Position numbers and translations under genes: made by a program. Below the pieces are notes generated by a model. It did no database searches and was not told the origin of the DNA. It worked only from the letters and a program-made list of their open reading frames with translations. From a virus: 49,411 nucleotides of DNA. The stretch covers positions 1-49,411 of the IMG/VR virus record IMGVR_UViG_3300045941_000150, one strand, 5' to 3'. Below, one piece after another: positions 1 through 7,682 of this stretch (within the stretch, counting starts at the first letter, position 1; every line of letters begins with the position of its first letter).

Positions 1-240
1 GCCTGGGAAGCCGCCAGGGAAGCCGCCGGGGCAGCCGCCTGGGAAGCCGCCGGGGCAGCCGCCAGGGAAGCCGCCGGGGCAGCCGCCTGGGAAGCCGCCG
101 GGGCAGCCGCCTGGGCAGCCGCCAGGGAAGCCGCCGGGGCAGCCGCCGGGGCAGCCGCCTGGGAAGCCGCCAGGGAAGCCGCCTGGGCAGCCGCCAGGGA
201 AGCCGCCGGGGCAGCCGCCAGGGAAGCCGCCGGGGCAGCA
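1..240 (+). repeat. 12-bp coding tandem repeat array, left part
   Basis: Twenty head-to-tail units of the form GCCGCC-NGG-GMA, where N is T, A or G and M is A or C; the first unit lacks its leading GCC because the window starts there. Only these two bases vary, and both change the amino acid (W/R/G and E/A). GGG units always carry GCA, never GAA. The array ends at about base 240, where the tail changes to GCA CAA. Confidence 0.95.
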
Positions 241-339
241 CAAGCCGCGATCATCAGGCGATACCTCCTACCTGATAGCACTCCTGCATCAGAAAACATC
301 GCAATAACGCTGGAAGATCTTCAGGAGCGTGTGGCGTGA
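1..339 (+). CDS. C-terminal part of Ala-rich repeat protein (continues from window end)
   Basis: The frame is open from base 1 to a TGA at 337-339. Residues from about 1 to 80 are a four-residue repeat (Ala-Ala, then Trp/Arg/Gly, then Glu/Ala), followed by a non-repetitive tail of about 32 residues ending in QERVA. The same repeat in the same frame closes the window at 49160-49411, after an N-terminal domain starting at 48806. The two pieces are therefore most simply the halves of one gene cut by the linear representation of a circular genome. The stop overlaps the next gene's GTG start (GTGA). Function unknown. Long Ala/Arg/Trp repeats after a helical N-domain occur in phage proteins sometimes labelled putative immunity protein, but I cannot confirm that family here. 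Confidence 0.75.
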   Translation, partial: AWEAAREAAGAAAWEAAGAAAREAAGAAAWEAAGAAAWAAAREAAGAAAGAAAWEAAREAAWAAAREAAGAAAREAAGAAQAAIIRRYLLPDSTPASENIAITLEDLQERVA

Positions 340-692
340 TCCCAGATTACGACGCATACGGGAACCGCATCGAGCCTACGGCCGAGAGGCGCTCGTCTGT
401 ATTCAGCGCTTCGGACGAACTCTGGCTGCGTGATGGGCATATCACCCTGACTCCGCGATCTGATCGCTACGCCGAATACCGCGAGAGGATTGCGCTCCTG
501 GGCGATGCCAGCGCGCGGGCCCGGGAGATTGAGCATCTGACAACCGAGGTCGTCGATAACCGCGACACCATTGAGTGTCTGCTGTGGAAACTCGTCCGTC
601 GTGAACAGTCCATCGGCTGGCTGATCATCGTTATTGGCTGCCTGCTCCCGGCGAATTTCATTTTACTGATCTTTTGGGGAGCGTCCCGGTGA
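336..692 (+). CDS. Small membrane-anchored hypothetical protein
   Basis: 118 residues starting at a GTG that overlaps the previous stop (GTGA). An acidic and basic soluble N-terminal part with helix-forming sequence (about residues 40-85) is followed by one hydrophobic segment near the C-terminus (about residues 92-115, WLIIVIGCLLPANFILLIF). This predicts a C-terminally anchored inner-membrane protein with the soluble part in the cytoplasm. It is the second gene of the early operon, directly before the methyltransferase. No family recognised. Real gene status rests on the overlapped start and stop and the absence of a better frame. Confidence 0.65.
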   Translation: MIPDYDAYGNRIEPTAERRSSVFSASDELWLRDGHITLTPRSDRYAEYRERIALLGDASARAREIEHLTTEVVDNRDTIECLLWKLVRREQSIGWLIIVIGCLLPANFILLIFWGASR

Positions 693-1312
693 AGAAGCCG
701 CTGTGTATTGATCTTTTTGCGGGTTGTTCCGGCTGGGGAGAAGGTTTTGTGGCGGAAGGCTTTCGCGTGGTGGGGTTCGACATCGTACACGAGCCATATC
801 ACGGCGAAGTGCCGGATGGCTGCACGCTGGTTCTCCAAGACGTGCTGACGCTTAATGGCGCCCAGTTCAAGAATGCGACGTGCATCATGGCCAGCCCGCC
901 TTGTCAGGAGTACAGCTACCGGGCGATGCCGTGGAAGCGCGCGAAGGCGCTTCCGCCTCCGGGTAACGAACTTTTCGATGCCTGTTTCCGGATTCAGCGC
1001 GAGGCGTGCGAGGCGGCAGGCAGGTACATCCCGATGGTGGTGGAGAACGTGAATGGAGCGCAGCGGTGGGTTGGGCGTGCGGTGTCGCATTACGGGTCGC
1101 AGTACCTGTGGGGTGATGTCCCGGCTCTTTTGCCGGTATCTGTCGAAACGAAGGGATTCAGGCGGCGCTTTGAGAATACGCCGATGGCGTGGCACTCCTC
1201 GCGCAGCCATGCACGAAAAGCAGCATCCGCACAAATAGCCCGCATCCCTTTTGCACTCGCGAACCACATCGCCAAGTGCTTCAAGCCGCGTGAAAGCGAG
1301 GTTGCCGCATGA
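689..1312 (+). CDS. Small C5-cytosine DNA methyltransferase-like protein
   Basis: The N-terminus has the SAM-binding motif I (DLFAGCSGWGEG, residues about 6-17). The catalytic Pro-Cys motif follows (SPPCQE, Cys about 72), then the ENV motif (VVENVNG, about 117-123) and a YLWGD motif. These are hallmarks of the Dcm/HhaI fold, in which the Cys attacks C6 of cytosine and the Glu of ENV assists. At about 207 residues it is much shorter than typical enzymes and shows no obvious target-recognition domain. GTG 689 is chosen over TTG 674 because it overlaps the preceding stop (GTGA) and has GGGGAG upstream. It probably protects phage DNA from host restriction; specificity unknown. Confidence 0.85.
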   Translation: MKKPLCIDLFAGCSGWGEGFVAEGFRVVGFDIVHEPYHGEVPDGCTLVLQDVLTLNGAQFKNATCIMASPPCQEYSYRAMPWKRAKALPPPGNELFDACFRIQREACEAAGRYIPMVVENVNGAQRWVGRAVSHYGSQYLWGDVPALLPVSVETKGFRRRFENTPMAWHSSRSHARKAASAQIARIPFALANHIAKCFKPRESEVAA

Positions 1313-1629
1313 GGCTTCCGCTCCTCGCTCTTCTCGCCGTCTCAGCGCACGCCTGCCTCTGGGACGAGAAGGACGAGCGGCTATTCTGTGGGTTCACCGA
1401 AATTCAACCGACGTGGGCGATCCGCTGCAATCCGCCGACGCCGGAGCCAGCCAGGTCGGACACGGGCACGGTGTACTGCGGCGAAAAGACGTTAGGTTCG
1501 TCGTCTGAATTAAACCTGGATTGCAATGTTATCAAGGCCGCTGAAAACTTTAGATCGACGGACGGCACTTCCAGCATGAAATTGAAATGCGCGGTGGTTC
1601 CTATGAGCAAAATGGAGACCGTGAAGTGA
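1309..1629 (+). CDS. Small secreted Cys-rich hypothetical protein
   Basis: 106 residues. A short hydrophobic Sec signal (MRLPLLALLAVSAHA, cleavage likely after AHA) precedes a mature part with six cysteines, consistent with disulfides in an oxidising compartment. ATG overlaps the methyltransferase stop (ATGA). The location is odd: an exported protein among DNA-metabolism genes. It might act in the periplasm, for example as an entry or exclusion factor, but that is a guess. No family recognised. Confidence 0.65.
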   Translation: MRLPLLALLAVSAHACLWDEKDERLFCGFTEIQPTWAIRCNPPTPEPARSDTGTVYCGEKTLGSSSELNLDCNVIKAAENFRSTDGTSSMKLKCAVVPMSKMETVK

Positions 1630-1871
1630 GCGAACAATCAACAGCAGTAGACACAGCGCTGGACATCCTGATGACGGTGCCGGCACAGTACAGGCCGACA
1701 GTCATGTCATTGGCGAATGGGATCGCCGATATGGAGCAAGTCGACCGCGACGAGCTCGGGCGCTCCCTAGCCAGGGTCGAACGATACGCGGCGAAACGTC
1801 AACGGCAAGCACCACAGTTGAGCACTCCGAAGCGCCGCGGCCGGCCGCGCAAGCAGGAGGAAGCCGCGTGA
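1626..1871 (+). CDS. Small basic protein with AT-hook-like tail
   Basis: 81 residues from the GTG that overlaps the previous stop (GTGA). The helical N-terminal part is followed by a basic tail containing KRRGRPRK, which fits the GRP core of an AT-hook minor-groove DNA-binding motif. Probably a nucleic-acid-binding accessory protein; no family identified. An upstream in-frame ATG at 1587 lies inside the preceding gene and is less likely. Confidence 0.6.
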   Translation: MSEQSTAVDTALDILMTVPAQYRPTVMSLANGIADMEQVDRDELGRSLARVERYAAKRQRQAPQLSTPKRRGRPRKQEEAA

Positions 1872-2107
1872 GGCCATTCTGCGCGAAGTGCTGCCGCGAG
1901 ATGCACCCGACTCGGAACAATCGCGCCGTCGAGATCCGGGAGCAGATCTACCTGGGCGATGAGTATACCTGCGACGGGTGCGGCGCGAAGATCGTCACGG
2001 GGTTTGGAGATCGCCCGATAGCTTGCTCTTGGGACACGAGGCGCGATTACGCCGCAGTCCGAACGCATGAAATTGCGCACCGTAATCTTCTGGTGGAGGC
2101 AGCGTAA
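1868..2107 (+). CDS. Zinc-ribbon-like hypothetical protein
   Basis: 79 residues from GTG (GTGA overlap). CAKC near the N-terminus and CDGC at about residues 35-38 give two CxxC knuckles, expected to bind one zinc. The rest has no recognised domain. It lies just upstream of the exonuclease gene with a TAATG junction, so it is probably translated together with the recombination genes. Confidence 0.65.
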   Translation: MRPFCAKCCREMHPTRNNRAVEIREQIYLGDEYTCDGCGAKIVTGFGDRPIACSWDTRRDYAAVRTHEIAHRNLLVEAA

Positions 2108-3117
2108 TGGGTGTCGCGGCACAGATCGAAGCGCGGCGTATGTCGGCGGCTGAGTACTTCGATGCGCCAGGTCTATCGTACTCGCAGATGAAAGATCTCG
2201 CTGTCTCGCCGTTACGTTTCTGGTTTCGCTGGATCAACCCTGAGCGCGTGATCGAGGAGCCTACGCCAGAAATGCGGCTTGGTTCAGCGCTCCACTGTGC
2301 GGTGCTCGAGCCGGATGTGTTTCTGGACCGTTACGCCTCCAAGATCGGGCCGGAAGATTTCGACGGCTGCCTGGAAACTATCGAAGACATCCGTTTGTGG
2401 ATCAGGAGCAAAGGGCAAACTCCAAAAGGCACGCGAAAGGCAGATGTCATCGAGCAGGCTGTCTCCATTGATGCCAGCGTGCCGATCTTCGACGTTCTGG
2501 AGCGCCGTCACTTCGCGCAGCATAACGGTAAGGTCATGTTGCCGCGCGATGACTGGGACCGCGTGTACGCGGCTGCGAAGGCCCTGCAAGCTGAACCAAA
2601 GTTGCAGGCAATCCTATCCGAAGGCGGACAGTCCGAATTCTGCATTCTCGTGCGAGATCCAGAGACAGGCGTCCGGCTGAAGGGCCGTCTCGATTGGGTG
2701 ACAGAAAAGACAATCCTCGACCTGAAGACCTTCAGCCAGAAGCGCGGCAAGTCGATCGATAAGACTGTCACCGACGCTATCTACTGGGAGCAATATCATT
2801 TGCAGGGCTACTTCTATAGCCTCCTGATGGCGCTGTTTGCTGGCCTTGATCCAACGTCAGGACCGCAGAAAGTACAGCGCTACGTGCTGGCCTTTGTCGA
2901 GTCAGAACAGCCGCATGAGGTGCGAATTCGCTCATTGCTTCCCAAAGCGGCCGCCCAGGTCAACATGCTTTGGGAGACGGCGCGCATTGAGGTGCGTAAT
3001 CTGATTCGGCTGTACGCAGCCTGCTCAGAAAAGTACGGCACAAAACCCTGGCGTGATCCGAGTGATGTTGAGCCGCTCGTGGATGAAGAATTCCCAGCGT
3101 TGGCCTATGGGGTCTAG
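2107..3117 (+). CDS. PD-(D/E)XK exonuclease, RecE/exodeoxyribonuclease VIII-like
   Basis: 336 residues. The opening YSQMKDLAVSPLRFWFRW, then GSALHCAVLEP (about 57-67), and the nuclease core GRLDWV...ILDLKT (about 194-208, with Asp and the D-x-K signature) match the phage PDDEXK exonuclease family related to RecE (DUF3799 type). Such enzymes digest dsDNA 5' to 3' to expose single strands for annealing or strand invasion. The next gene encodes a RecA-like ATPase, which makes a two-component phage recombination module. The start is ATG at a TAATG junction. Confidence 0.85.
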   Translation: MGVAAQIEARRMSAAEYFDAPGLSYSQMKDLAVSPLRFWFRWINPERVIEEPTPEMRLGSALHCAVLEPDVFLDRYASKIGPEDFDGCLETIEDIRLWIRSKGQTPKGTRKADVIEQAVSIDASVPIFDVLERRHFAQHNGKVMLPRDDWDRVYAAAKALQAEPKLQAILSEGGQSEFCILVRDPETGVRLKGRLDWVTEKTILDLKTFSQKRGKSIDKTVTDAIYWEQYHLQGYFYSLLMALFAGLDPTSGPQKVQRYVLAFVESEQPHEVRIRSLLPKAAAQVNMLWETARIEVRNLIRLYAACSEKYGTKPWRDPSDVEPLVDEEFPALAYGV

Positions 3118-3120
3118 ACG

Positions 3121-4326
3121 ATGCAAGTAAGACATGCTGTCCGTCGATCCCTTTCCTTGCAACTAGCTTTTTATGGGCCCGCGGGATCAGGAAAAACTTT
3201 CAGTGCGCTGCTATTCGCGGCCGGCTTGGCACCGGACGGAAAGGTTGTCGTCATCGATTCGGAGCGCGGTCGGGCGTCTCTTTACGCCGATAACAAAAAA
3301 ATCCTCTCAGCGCTACCTCAAGGATTCGACGTTATAGAGCTTGAGCCACCGTATCATCCGAAACGATACGTGGAAGCGATCGACATCGCTGAGAGCAGCG
3401 GGTATAAGGTCTGCCTAATTGACAGCGGTTCTGATTCTTGGGACGGTCCCGGTGGCTGTACTGACATCGCGGAAGCTGCGAAGGGGATGTGGGCTGGAGC
3501 AAAGCTTGCGAATAAGAGGATGATGGCGCGCGTCGCCAATTCGGATATGCACGTCATCTGGTGTCTGAAGGCGCAAGCTAAAACCAAGATCATCGACAAG
3601 ACTAAATCTGAGTCAGGCAAACAGGAATACATCGACCTCGGAGTTTTGCCGATCTGGGAAAAGAACAATTTTTACCCTCAATTGCTGGCTTTCTCGGTTG
3701 ATCCCGAGACGCACCTGTCCACCGTAAAGAAGTGCCACGACGATCTCTGGGCGTTCTTCCCTGAACCGAAACTGATCACAAAGGTCGACGGTGAGCGTAT
3801 CCGTCGGTGGAACGAAAGCGGGCAGCCGCTGGAAGCGAACGAGCAACTTATCAAGCGATCGAAGGCTGCGGCGGAACAGGGCATGGATGCGTACAAGCAG
3901 TTCTTTGGGCGCCTGACTGCTGCCCAAAGAAAGACGCTTGAGCCGTACCACGCAGAGAACAAGGCGACGGCCGAAAAATCAGACCGAGATGCGAACGCAA
4001 CGGAAACCCCACGCGACGAAGACAGCAACGGGGTAGTAAACGGCGGGAATGCATTGCGATCCGGCCAGTCTGAAGCTGGTGCGGATCTGGCGACAACTTC
4101 AGTGAACGCAAGCAATGCTCCCGCCGTTCCGGTCAATGGATTCCCTGATATTGCCGAGTCGAAAGACGGTGACCGCATCACGTTCCAGGGACTCGAGTAC
4201 GTCTTCCGCGCTGACGTCAGCGCCTGGCGTCCAGCTAAAGCGGAGCCGACGCTGTTCCCAGAACCGGAACTCGCTTATGCCGGCGATCCCGGCGACCAAC
4301 CGAGCAAGAGGTCACGACGGAAATGA
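3121..4326 (+). CDS. RecA-like P-loop ATPase, Sak4-type recombinase
   Basis: 401 residues. Walker A GPAGSGKT at residues 19-26, the VVVIDSERG strand at about 41-49, a Walker B-like VCLIDSGSDSWDG at about 97-109 and HVIWCLKAQ at about 142 fit the phage AAA_24/Sak4 group of single-strand annealing ATPases. From about residue 260 the sequence becomes acidic and low in complexity, probably a disordered tail, with a short ordered end (ITFQGLEYVFRADVSAWRP). It lies directly after the RecE-like nuclease, so joint action in recombination or replication restart is likely. Confidence 0.8.
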   Translation: MQVRHAVRRSLSLQLAFYGPAGSGKTFSALLFAAGLAPDGKVVVIDSERGRASLYADNKKILSALPQGFDVIELEPPYHPKRYVEAIDIAESSGYKVCLIDSGSDSWDGPGGCTDIAEAAKGMWAGAKLANKRMMARVANSDMHVIWCLKAQAKTKIIDKTKSESGKQEYIDLGVLPIWEKNNFYPQLLAFSVDPETHLSTVKKCHDDLWAFFPEPKLITKVDGERIRRWNESGQPLEANEQLIKRSKAAAEQGMDAYKQFFGRLTAAQRKTLEPYHAENKATAEKSDRDANATETPRDEDSNGVVNGGNALRSGQSEAGADLATTSVNASNAPAVPVNGFPDIAESKDGDRITFQGLEYVFRADVSAWRPAKAEPTLFPEPELAYAGDPGDQPSKRSRRK

Positions 4327-4589
4327 GCAACCTGCAACCAGGTACGTGGCCTTCCGATGTGGATGCCACTGTTGCTGACGATATCCCCGCTTGGGAAGAG
4401 CCGGGGGAGATCGTCATGCGATTAGGCGACTTCGTCTGGATCAGGGAAGGCAACGCCAAGCCGGTGCTTGTCCAGATCACCGCGGTGCAGCGCTGCTGGC
4501 AGGGCTACAAGCTCGCTGCCCAGGATGTGGAGAGAGGCGCGCCGACCTCAACGCAGGTCGAAAAACAGGAAGTGGGGGAGGTCGCGTGA
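4323..4589 (+). CDS. Hypothetical protein
   Basis: 88 residues, ATG overlapping the previous stop (ATGA). An acidic N-terminus is followed by a beta-rich stretch (GDFVWIREGNAKPVLVQITAV) that resembles a small SH3-like or KOW-like barrel. No family recognised. Its position between the recombinase and a nuclease gene suggests a DNA-metabolism accessory role, but nothing in the sequence proves it. Confidence 0.6.
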   Translation: MSNLQPGTWPSDVDATVADDIPAWEEPGEIVMRLGDFVWIREGNAKPVLVQITAVQRCWQGYKLAAQDVERGAPTSTQVEKQEVGEVA

Positions 4590-4592
4590 AGC

Positions 4593-5555
4593 ATGCCTAA
4601 CCTGTCAGTCGTTCCGTTCGGGAAATACAAAGGCCAGCCTGTTGAAGTAATGGCACAGGATCAGGAGTACTGCGAGTGGCTTACTGAACAGGATTGGTTC
4701 AGAACACGTTACACCGCGATCCACACGCTCATCGTCAACAATTTTTCCCAGCCGCACGAGACTCCGGAACACAACGCTCTACAGGTGCGGTTCACCGATA
4801 AGGAATGGTGCAAAGTTTTCCTGTGGGCATTTCTGGGCGAACGATACTGGCAGAACTTGTTACGACAGGAACAAATGCGCGCGATATCTCGACGTGAAAA
4901 AGATATACAAGCGTGCCAGAGCATTATTCAGAAGAATACTGATCGACTTGTGAACATTGGGGATAAGCCGGACTCGCAGGCGTACGAGAGGTACAGAAAA
5001 AAGTTCGTGTATGATCACGCCAATGAAGTTTTTATTGCCCCGCTGACAGAAGAAGACTGGCTAAAATCAACGACCAATCACTGGAACCTTTCTATTCGTT
5101 CACCTACAAGGGAAATAACAGACGCGCAAAGCGAATTGGCGCGGCTCAATCTGGCATATAAGGCGCGATTGGATTGGCTGGAATCATCACCAGTACCGGT
5201 ACTTGAGATTTTGGAGTTGCTATTCGAGGTAGAAGGAGCTGATGTCCAATTTCGCTTTAATGTAAGTACGGACATGCCGGACAACTGCCGCTTTAAGAGT
5301 TATTTCAATTGGAATGACCATTCATGCGTGACATTTAGTCACATCTCCAATAACTATCATCTCCGAATTGAATGCAAGCCTGTTATAGGTGATGACTATC
5401 CCGCCGTACTCCGACAAATGAAAGCTAATTCCTGTGATGTCCTTCTGATCGGACATGGCGGCTATCGCGGCGTGGGCGCGACATCTAAACAAATGGAGCA
5501 GATCTTCGCTGCCTCGGGAATTAAGGTGATGCTGCTTTCGCAAATCAACGATTAA
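4593..5555 (+). CDS. ExoX C-terminal-like domain fused to a putative PDDEXK nuclease
   Basis: 320 residues. Residues about 8-35 (FGKYKGQPVEVMAQDQEYCEWL) match the small domain found at the C-terminus of ExoX-like exonucleases and in other phage proteins. A long charged helical middle (about 95-200) follows. The C-terminal 90 residues contain IECKP followed by GDDYPAVLRQMK, typical of a compact PDDEXK nuclease core in phage proteins, with E-x-K as the metal site. It is probably a DNA nuclease acting with the neighbouring recombination genes. The exact reaction is not determinable. Confidence 0.65.
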   Translation: MPNLSVVPFGKYKGQPVEVMAQDQEYCEWLTEQDWFRTRYTAIHTLIVNNFSQPHETPEHNALQVRFTDKEWCKVFLWAFLGERYWQNLLRQEQMRAISRREKDIQACQSIIQKNTDRLVNIGDKPDSQAYERYRKKFVYDHANEVFIAPLTEEDWLKSTTNHWNLSIRSPTREITDAQSELARLNLAYKARLDWLESSPVPVLEILELLFEVEGADVQFRFNVSTDMPDNCRFKSYFNWNDHSCVTFSHISNNYHLRIECKPVIGDDYPAVLRQMKANSCDVLLIGHGGYRGVGATSKQMEQIFAASGIKVMLLSQIND

Positions 5556-5559
5556 AGCC

Positions 5560-5793
5560 ATGGCCACATCGGTTCCAAATTTACAGCAGCGCATCGAAGC
5601 CCTGCTCGCCAACGTGGCCGAGGAGATCCGGCCGTGTAAAGCCTGCGGTATGCAGTTGGCCTTCGTTCGTCACAAGAAGACCGGCAGGATCGCGCCGTAT
5701 GTGCTATACGGCGAGCACGCCGGCGTAAACCATTTCATCGATTGTCCGTGTGTCCAGACCTTCAAAAAACAAAGGGAAATTGTAAATGCCTAA
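5560..5793 (+). CDS. Zinc-binding hypothetical protein
   Basis: 77 residues. CKACG at about 26-30 and a C-terminal HFIDCPC (about 57-63) form a probable zinc site around the strands LAFVRHKKTGRIAPYVL. Similar small proteins are common in phage early operons, with unknown function. It overlaps the next gene by 8 bases. Confidence 0.65.
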   Translation: MATSVPNLQQRIEALLANVAEEIRPCKACGMQLAFVRHKKTGRIAPYVLYGEHAGVNHFIDCPCVQTFKKQREIVNA

Positions 5794-6337
5794 ACTGAAC
5801 TTTCTCGGAGCACACATACTACACTTCGACGTCCGCCCGCAGGACAACGACTGGCTCCTGCGCATCGACATTGCCTGCGACCTGACCAGGCCGCTGGCGG
5901 AGAAATTGAACTGCGAAGATGTGCTCGCCATCGAATCCGCCAAACGGATTCCGCTGACCATCGAAGACAAAACCGCCACAGAGCTGCGGATGACGTGCGC
6001 CGGCCTCGAGCAGCATGACCTCGAGATGCTCGCTCACCGCATCGGCGATTTCCGGGTTATCCGGCACGAGGAAGACGGTGTCGTCGAGCGTACCTTGCGC
6101 TTTCACGTCTATGCGCCGGCTTCTGTTGTTCCGCTTGTTAATGAGTACGTCAAAGCCATCGGACAGGGCAAAGCCAAACTCACCGTGAACGTGCTCCAAC
6201 AGGACAAATTCGAGGAAGCGGAGGAGGCCGAAGAGGACGAGCCTGCTGAACCCGGGCCCAAGGAAAAGCCGAAGCGCGGCCGCCGCGTGGCGCCATTCGG
6301 CCAGGCCTCAGCCCAGGAGACTACCGCACAGGTTTAG
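5786..6337 (+). CDS. Hypothetical protein with acidic tail
   Basis: 183 residues. About 135 ordered residues with alternating strands and helices (VRPQDNDWLLRIDIACDLTRPLAEKL) are followed by a Glu-rich tract (about 140-155) and then a basic Lys/Arg patch (about 158-168). An ordered core with a charged flexible tail recalls single-strand-binding-type proteins in layout only. No real similarity is recognised. The start is ATG with GGGAAA upstream. Confidence 0.6.
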   Translation: MPKLNFLGAHILHFDVRPQDNDWLLRIDIACDLTRPLAEKLNCEDVLAIESAKRIPLTIEDKTATELRMTCAGLEQHDLEMLAHRIGDFRVIRHEEDGVVERTLRFHVYAPASVVPLVNEYVKAIGQGKAKLTVNVLQQDKFEEAEEAEEDEPAEPGPKEKPKRGRRVAPFGQASAQETTAQV

Positions 6338-6341
6338 AACG

Positions 6342-7130
6342 ATGATCGGCACGGTGTTCGGGCGCTTAACAGTTGTCTCTCTGGGGCGGGCCAATGGTAG
6401 AAAGACGGCCCTGTGCCGGTGTACATGCGGTAATGAGAAAAGCGTCCAACCATCTGACCTGCGGCGTGGATTTGTTCAGTCATGTGGCTGCCTGTCACGC
6501 GAAATAACCATCGCGCGAAACAAACGATCGGCAACACACGGAATGAGCCGGACATCCGAGCACAAGATCTGGGCAGGCATGTTGGCTCGTTGCCTTACTC
6601 CATCCGATAAGTATTATCCGAGATACGGAGGACGCGGAATTACGGTCTGTCCTGAATGGCGCGAGTTTCTCAACTTCTATCACGACATGGGACCGCGCCC
6701 ATCCAAGGGTCACAGTATCGACCGCATCGACAATAACGGCCCCTACGAACCGGGCAACTGCCGATGGGCAACATGGACCGAGCAGGAGAGAAATCGCCGC
6801 AATAACAGGCTGTTGACAATAAATGGAGAGACGCTGCCAGTCTCTGCGTGGGCAGAAAAAACAGGCGTCCCGGCGGGCAAAATTTATTTACGTTTACGCT
6901 ACGGAATACCGCCCGAGAAAGCCATCCAGGCCCAATCCCTAAGAACTCCCGCTAGGAGCACCAACCGGCTTTTAACCATTAACGGAGAAACACACCCTGT
7001 TTCCGAGTGGGCGAAACTTGTCGGTATTCCAGCTCCGACAATCTACACGCGCCTGTATCACGGCAGAACACCATCCGAAGCTATCCAAACCGCACATTTC
7101 AGGAGATCAGATGCCGCTTCTCGAACGTGA
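6342..7130 (+). CDS. HNH homing-type endonuclease with duplicated DNA-binding module
   Basis: 262 residues. An N-terminal zinc-binding region (CRCTCG ... SCGC, about residues 26-50) precedes a degenerate HNH core (YGGRGITVCPEW, SIDRIDNNGPYEPGNCRWAT, about 90-148). Two copies of a roughly 40-residue module follow (LLTINGETLPVSAWAEKTG and LLTINGETHPVSEWAKLVG, about 160 and 212). These look like small helix-turn-helix target-recognition units. Free-standing genes like this are typically selfish homing endonucleases. The last 20 bases overlap the next gene. Confidence 0.8.
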   Translation: MIGTVFGRLTVVSLGRANGRKTALCRCTCGNEKSVQPSDLRRGFVQSCGCLSREITIARNKRSATHGMSRTSEHKIWAGMLARCLTPSDKYYPRYGGRGITVCPEWREFLNFYHDMGPRPSKGHSIDRIDNNGPYEPGNCRWATWTEQERNRRNNRLLTINGETLPVSAWAEKTGVPAGKIYLRLRYGIPPEKAIQAQSLRTPARSTNRLLTINGETHPVSEWAKLVGIPAPTIYTRLYHGRTPSEAIQTAHFRRSDAASRT

Positions 7131-7506
7131 TGTCTATCTCCAGACAAAGCACTTCTTGGAGTTTCGTGGCTGGCGTACTGTACGGATGCAGCGCACAGTC
7201 GTTCCAGGCCAATTTCAGACTGGTGAGCCTGGTATTTGTGATGCGCTCTTTATTTTTTACTTTGAGAAGCCTCTTGGTGCCAGCGCCTCGCTATGGTTGG
7301 AAACAAAATCCCCGAGGCCCGGCAGCAAACGCAGCGCACAGCAGAAGAAGTGGCAGGCCCGCGAAGCGGCTCGAGGCGCTCTCGTGGTCACCGTCTACGA
7401 CTTCAACCAATTCGAGGCGTGGTACCGCGAGACATTCGGCTGGCTGCATGCGATGACCGGGCAGCAGGAGCTTGCGCTTGCCGGGTCCGCCGAGGAGAAG
7501 TGGTGA
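7111..7506 (+). CDS. VRR-NUC domain nuclease
   Basis: 131 residues. TGEPGICDALFIF (Asp about 40), SLWLETKSPRPGSK (E-x-K about 60) and AQQKKW fit the VRR-NUC branch of PD-(D/E)XK nucleases, which includes junction-resolving phage enzymes. The start at 7111 is set by AGGAG ten bases upstream; the longer frame from 7018 would lie deep in the homing endonuclease gene. Probably resolves branched DNA during phage replication or packaging. Confidence 0.8.
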   Translation: MPLLERDVYLQTKHFLEFRGWRTVRMQRTVVPGQFQTGEPGICDALFIFYFEKPLGASASLWLETKSPRPGSKRSAQQKKWQAREAARGALVVTVYDFNQFEAWYRETFGWLHAMTGQQELALAGSAEEKW

Positions 7507-7682
7507 TTGAGGTCCACACATTGGTGTGCGAGAAGTGCAACCGGACCTATGTCTCGGCCGACGCGGATAGTATGTACTGCGGGCTTTGCCGGCTTGCCAT
7601 GCGCCGTGAGGCCGCGCAGGAGCGCCTGGACAATATCAATGCGCGGCTGGACGTAGTCGTGCTGCCGGAGGATGCGGCGTGA
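7503..7682 (+). CDS. Small zinc-ribbon protein
   Basis: 59 residues from GTG overlapping the preceding stop (GTGA). CEKC at about 9-12 and CGLC at about 25-28 form a two-knuckle zinc ribbon, followed by a short helical tail. The role is unknown. It is placed between the nuclease and the replication initiator with overlapping start and stop on both sides. Confidence 0.65.
   Translation: MIEVHTLVCEKCNRTYVSADADSMYCGLCRLAMRREAAQERLDNINARLDVVVLPEDAA

Noticed and set aside
1-240. Possible CRISPR array at window ends
   Set aside because: Units are contiguous 12-mers with no spacers and remain in one coding frame; it is a coding tandem repeat.
467-1267. Long minus-strand frame of 266 codons
   Set aside because: It lies antisense to the methyltransferase, has Arg/His-rich shadow-like content and no ribosome site.
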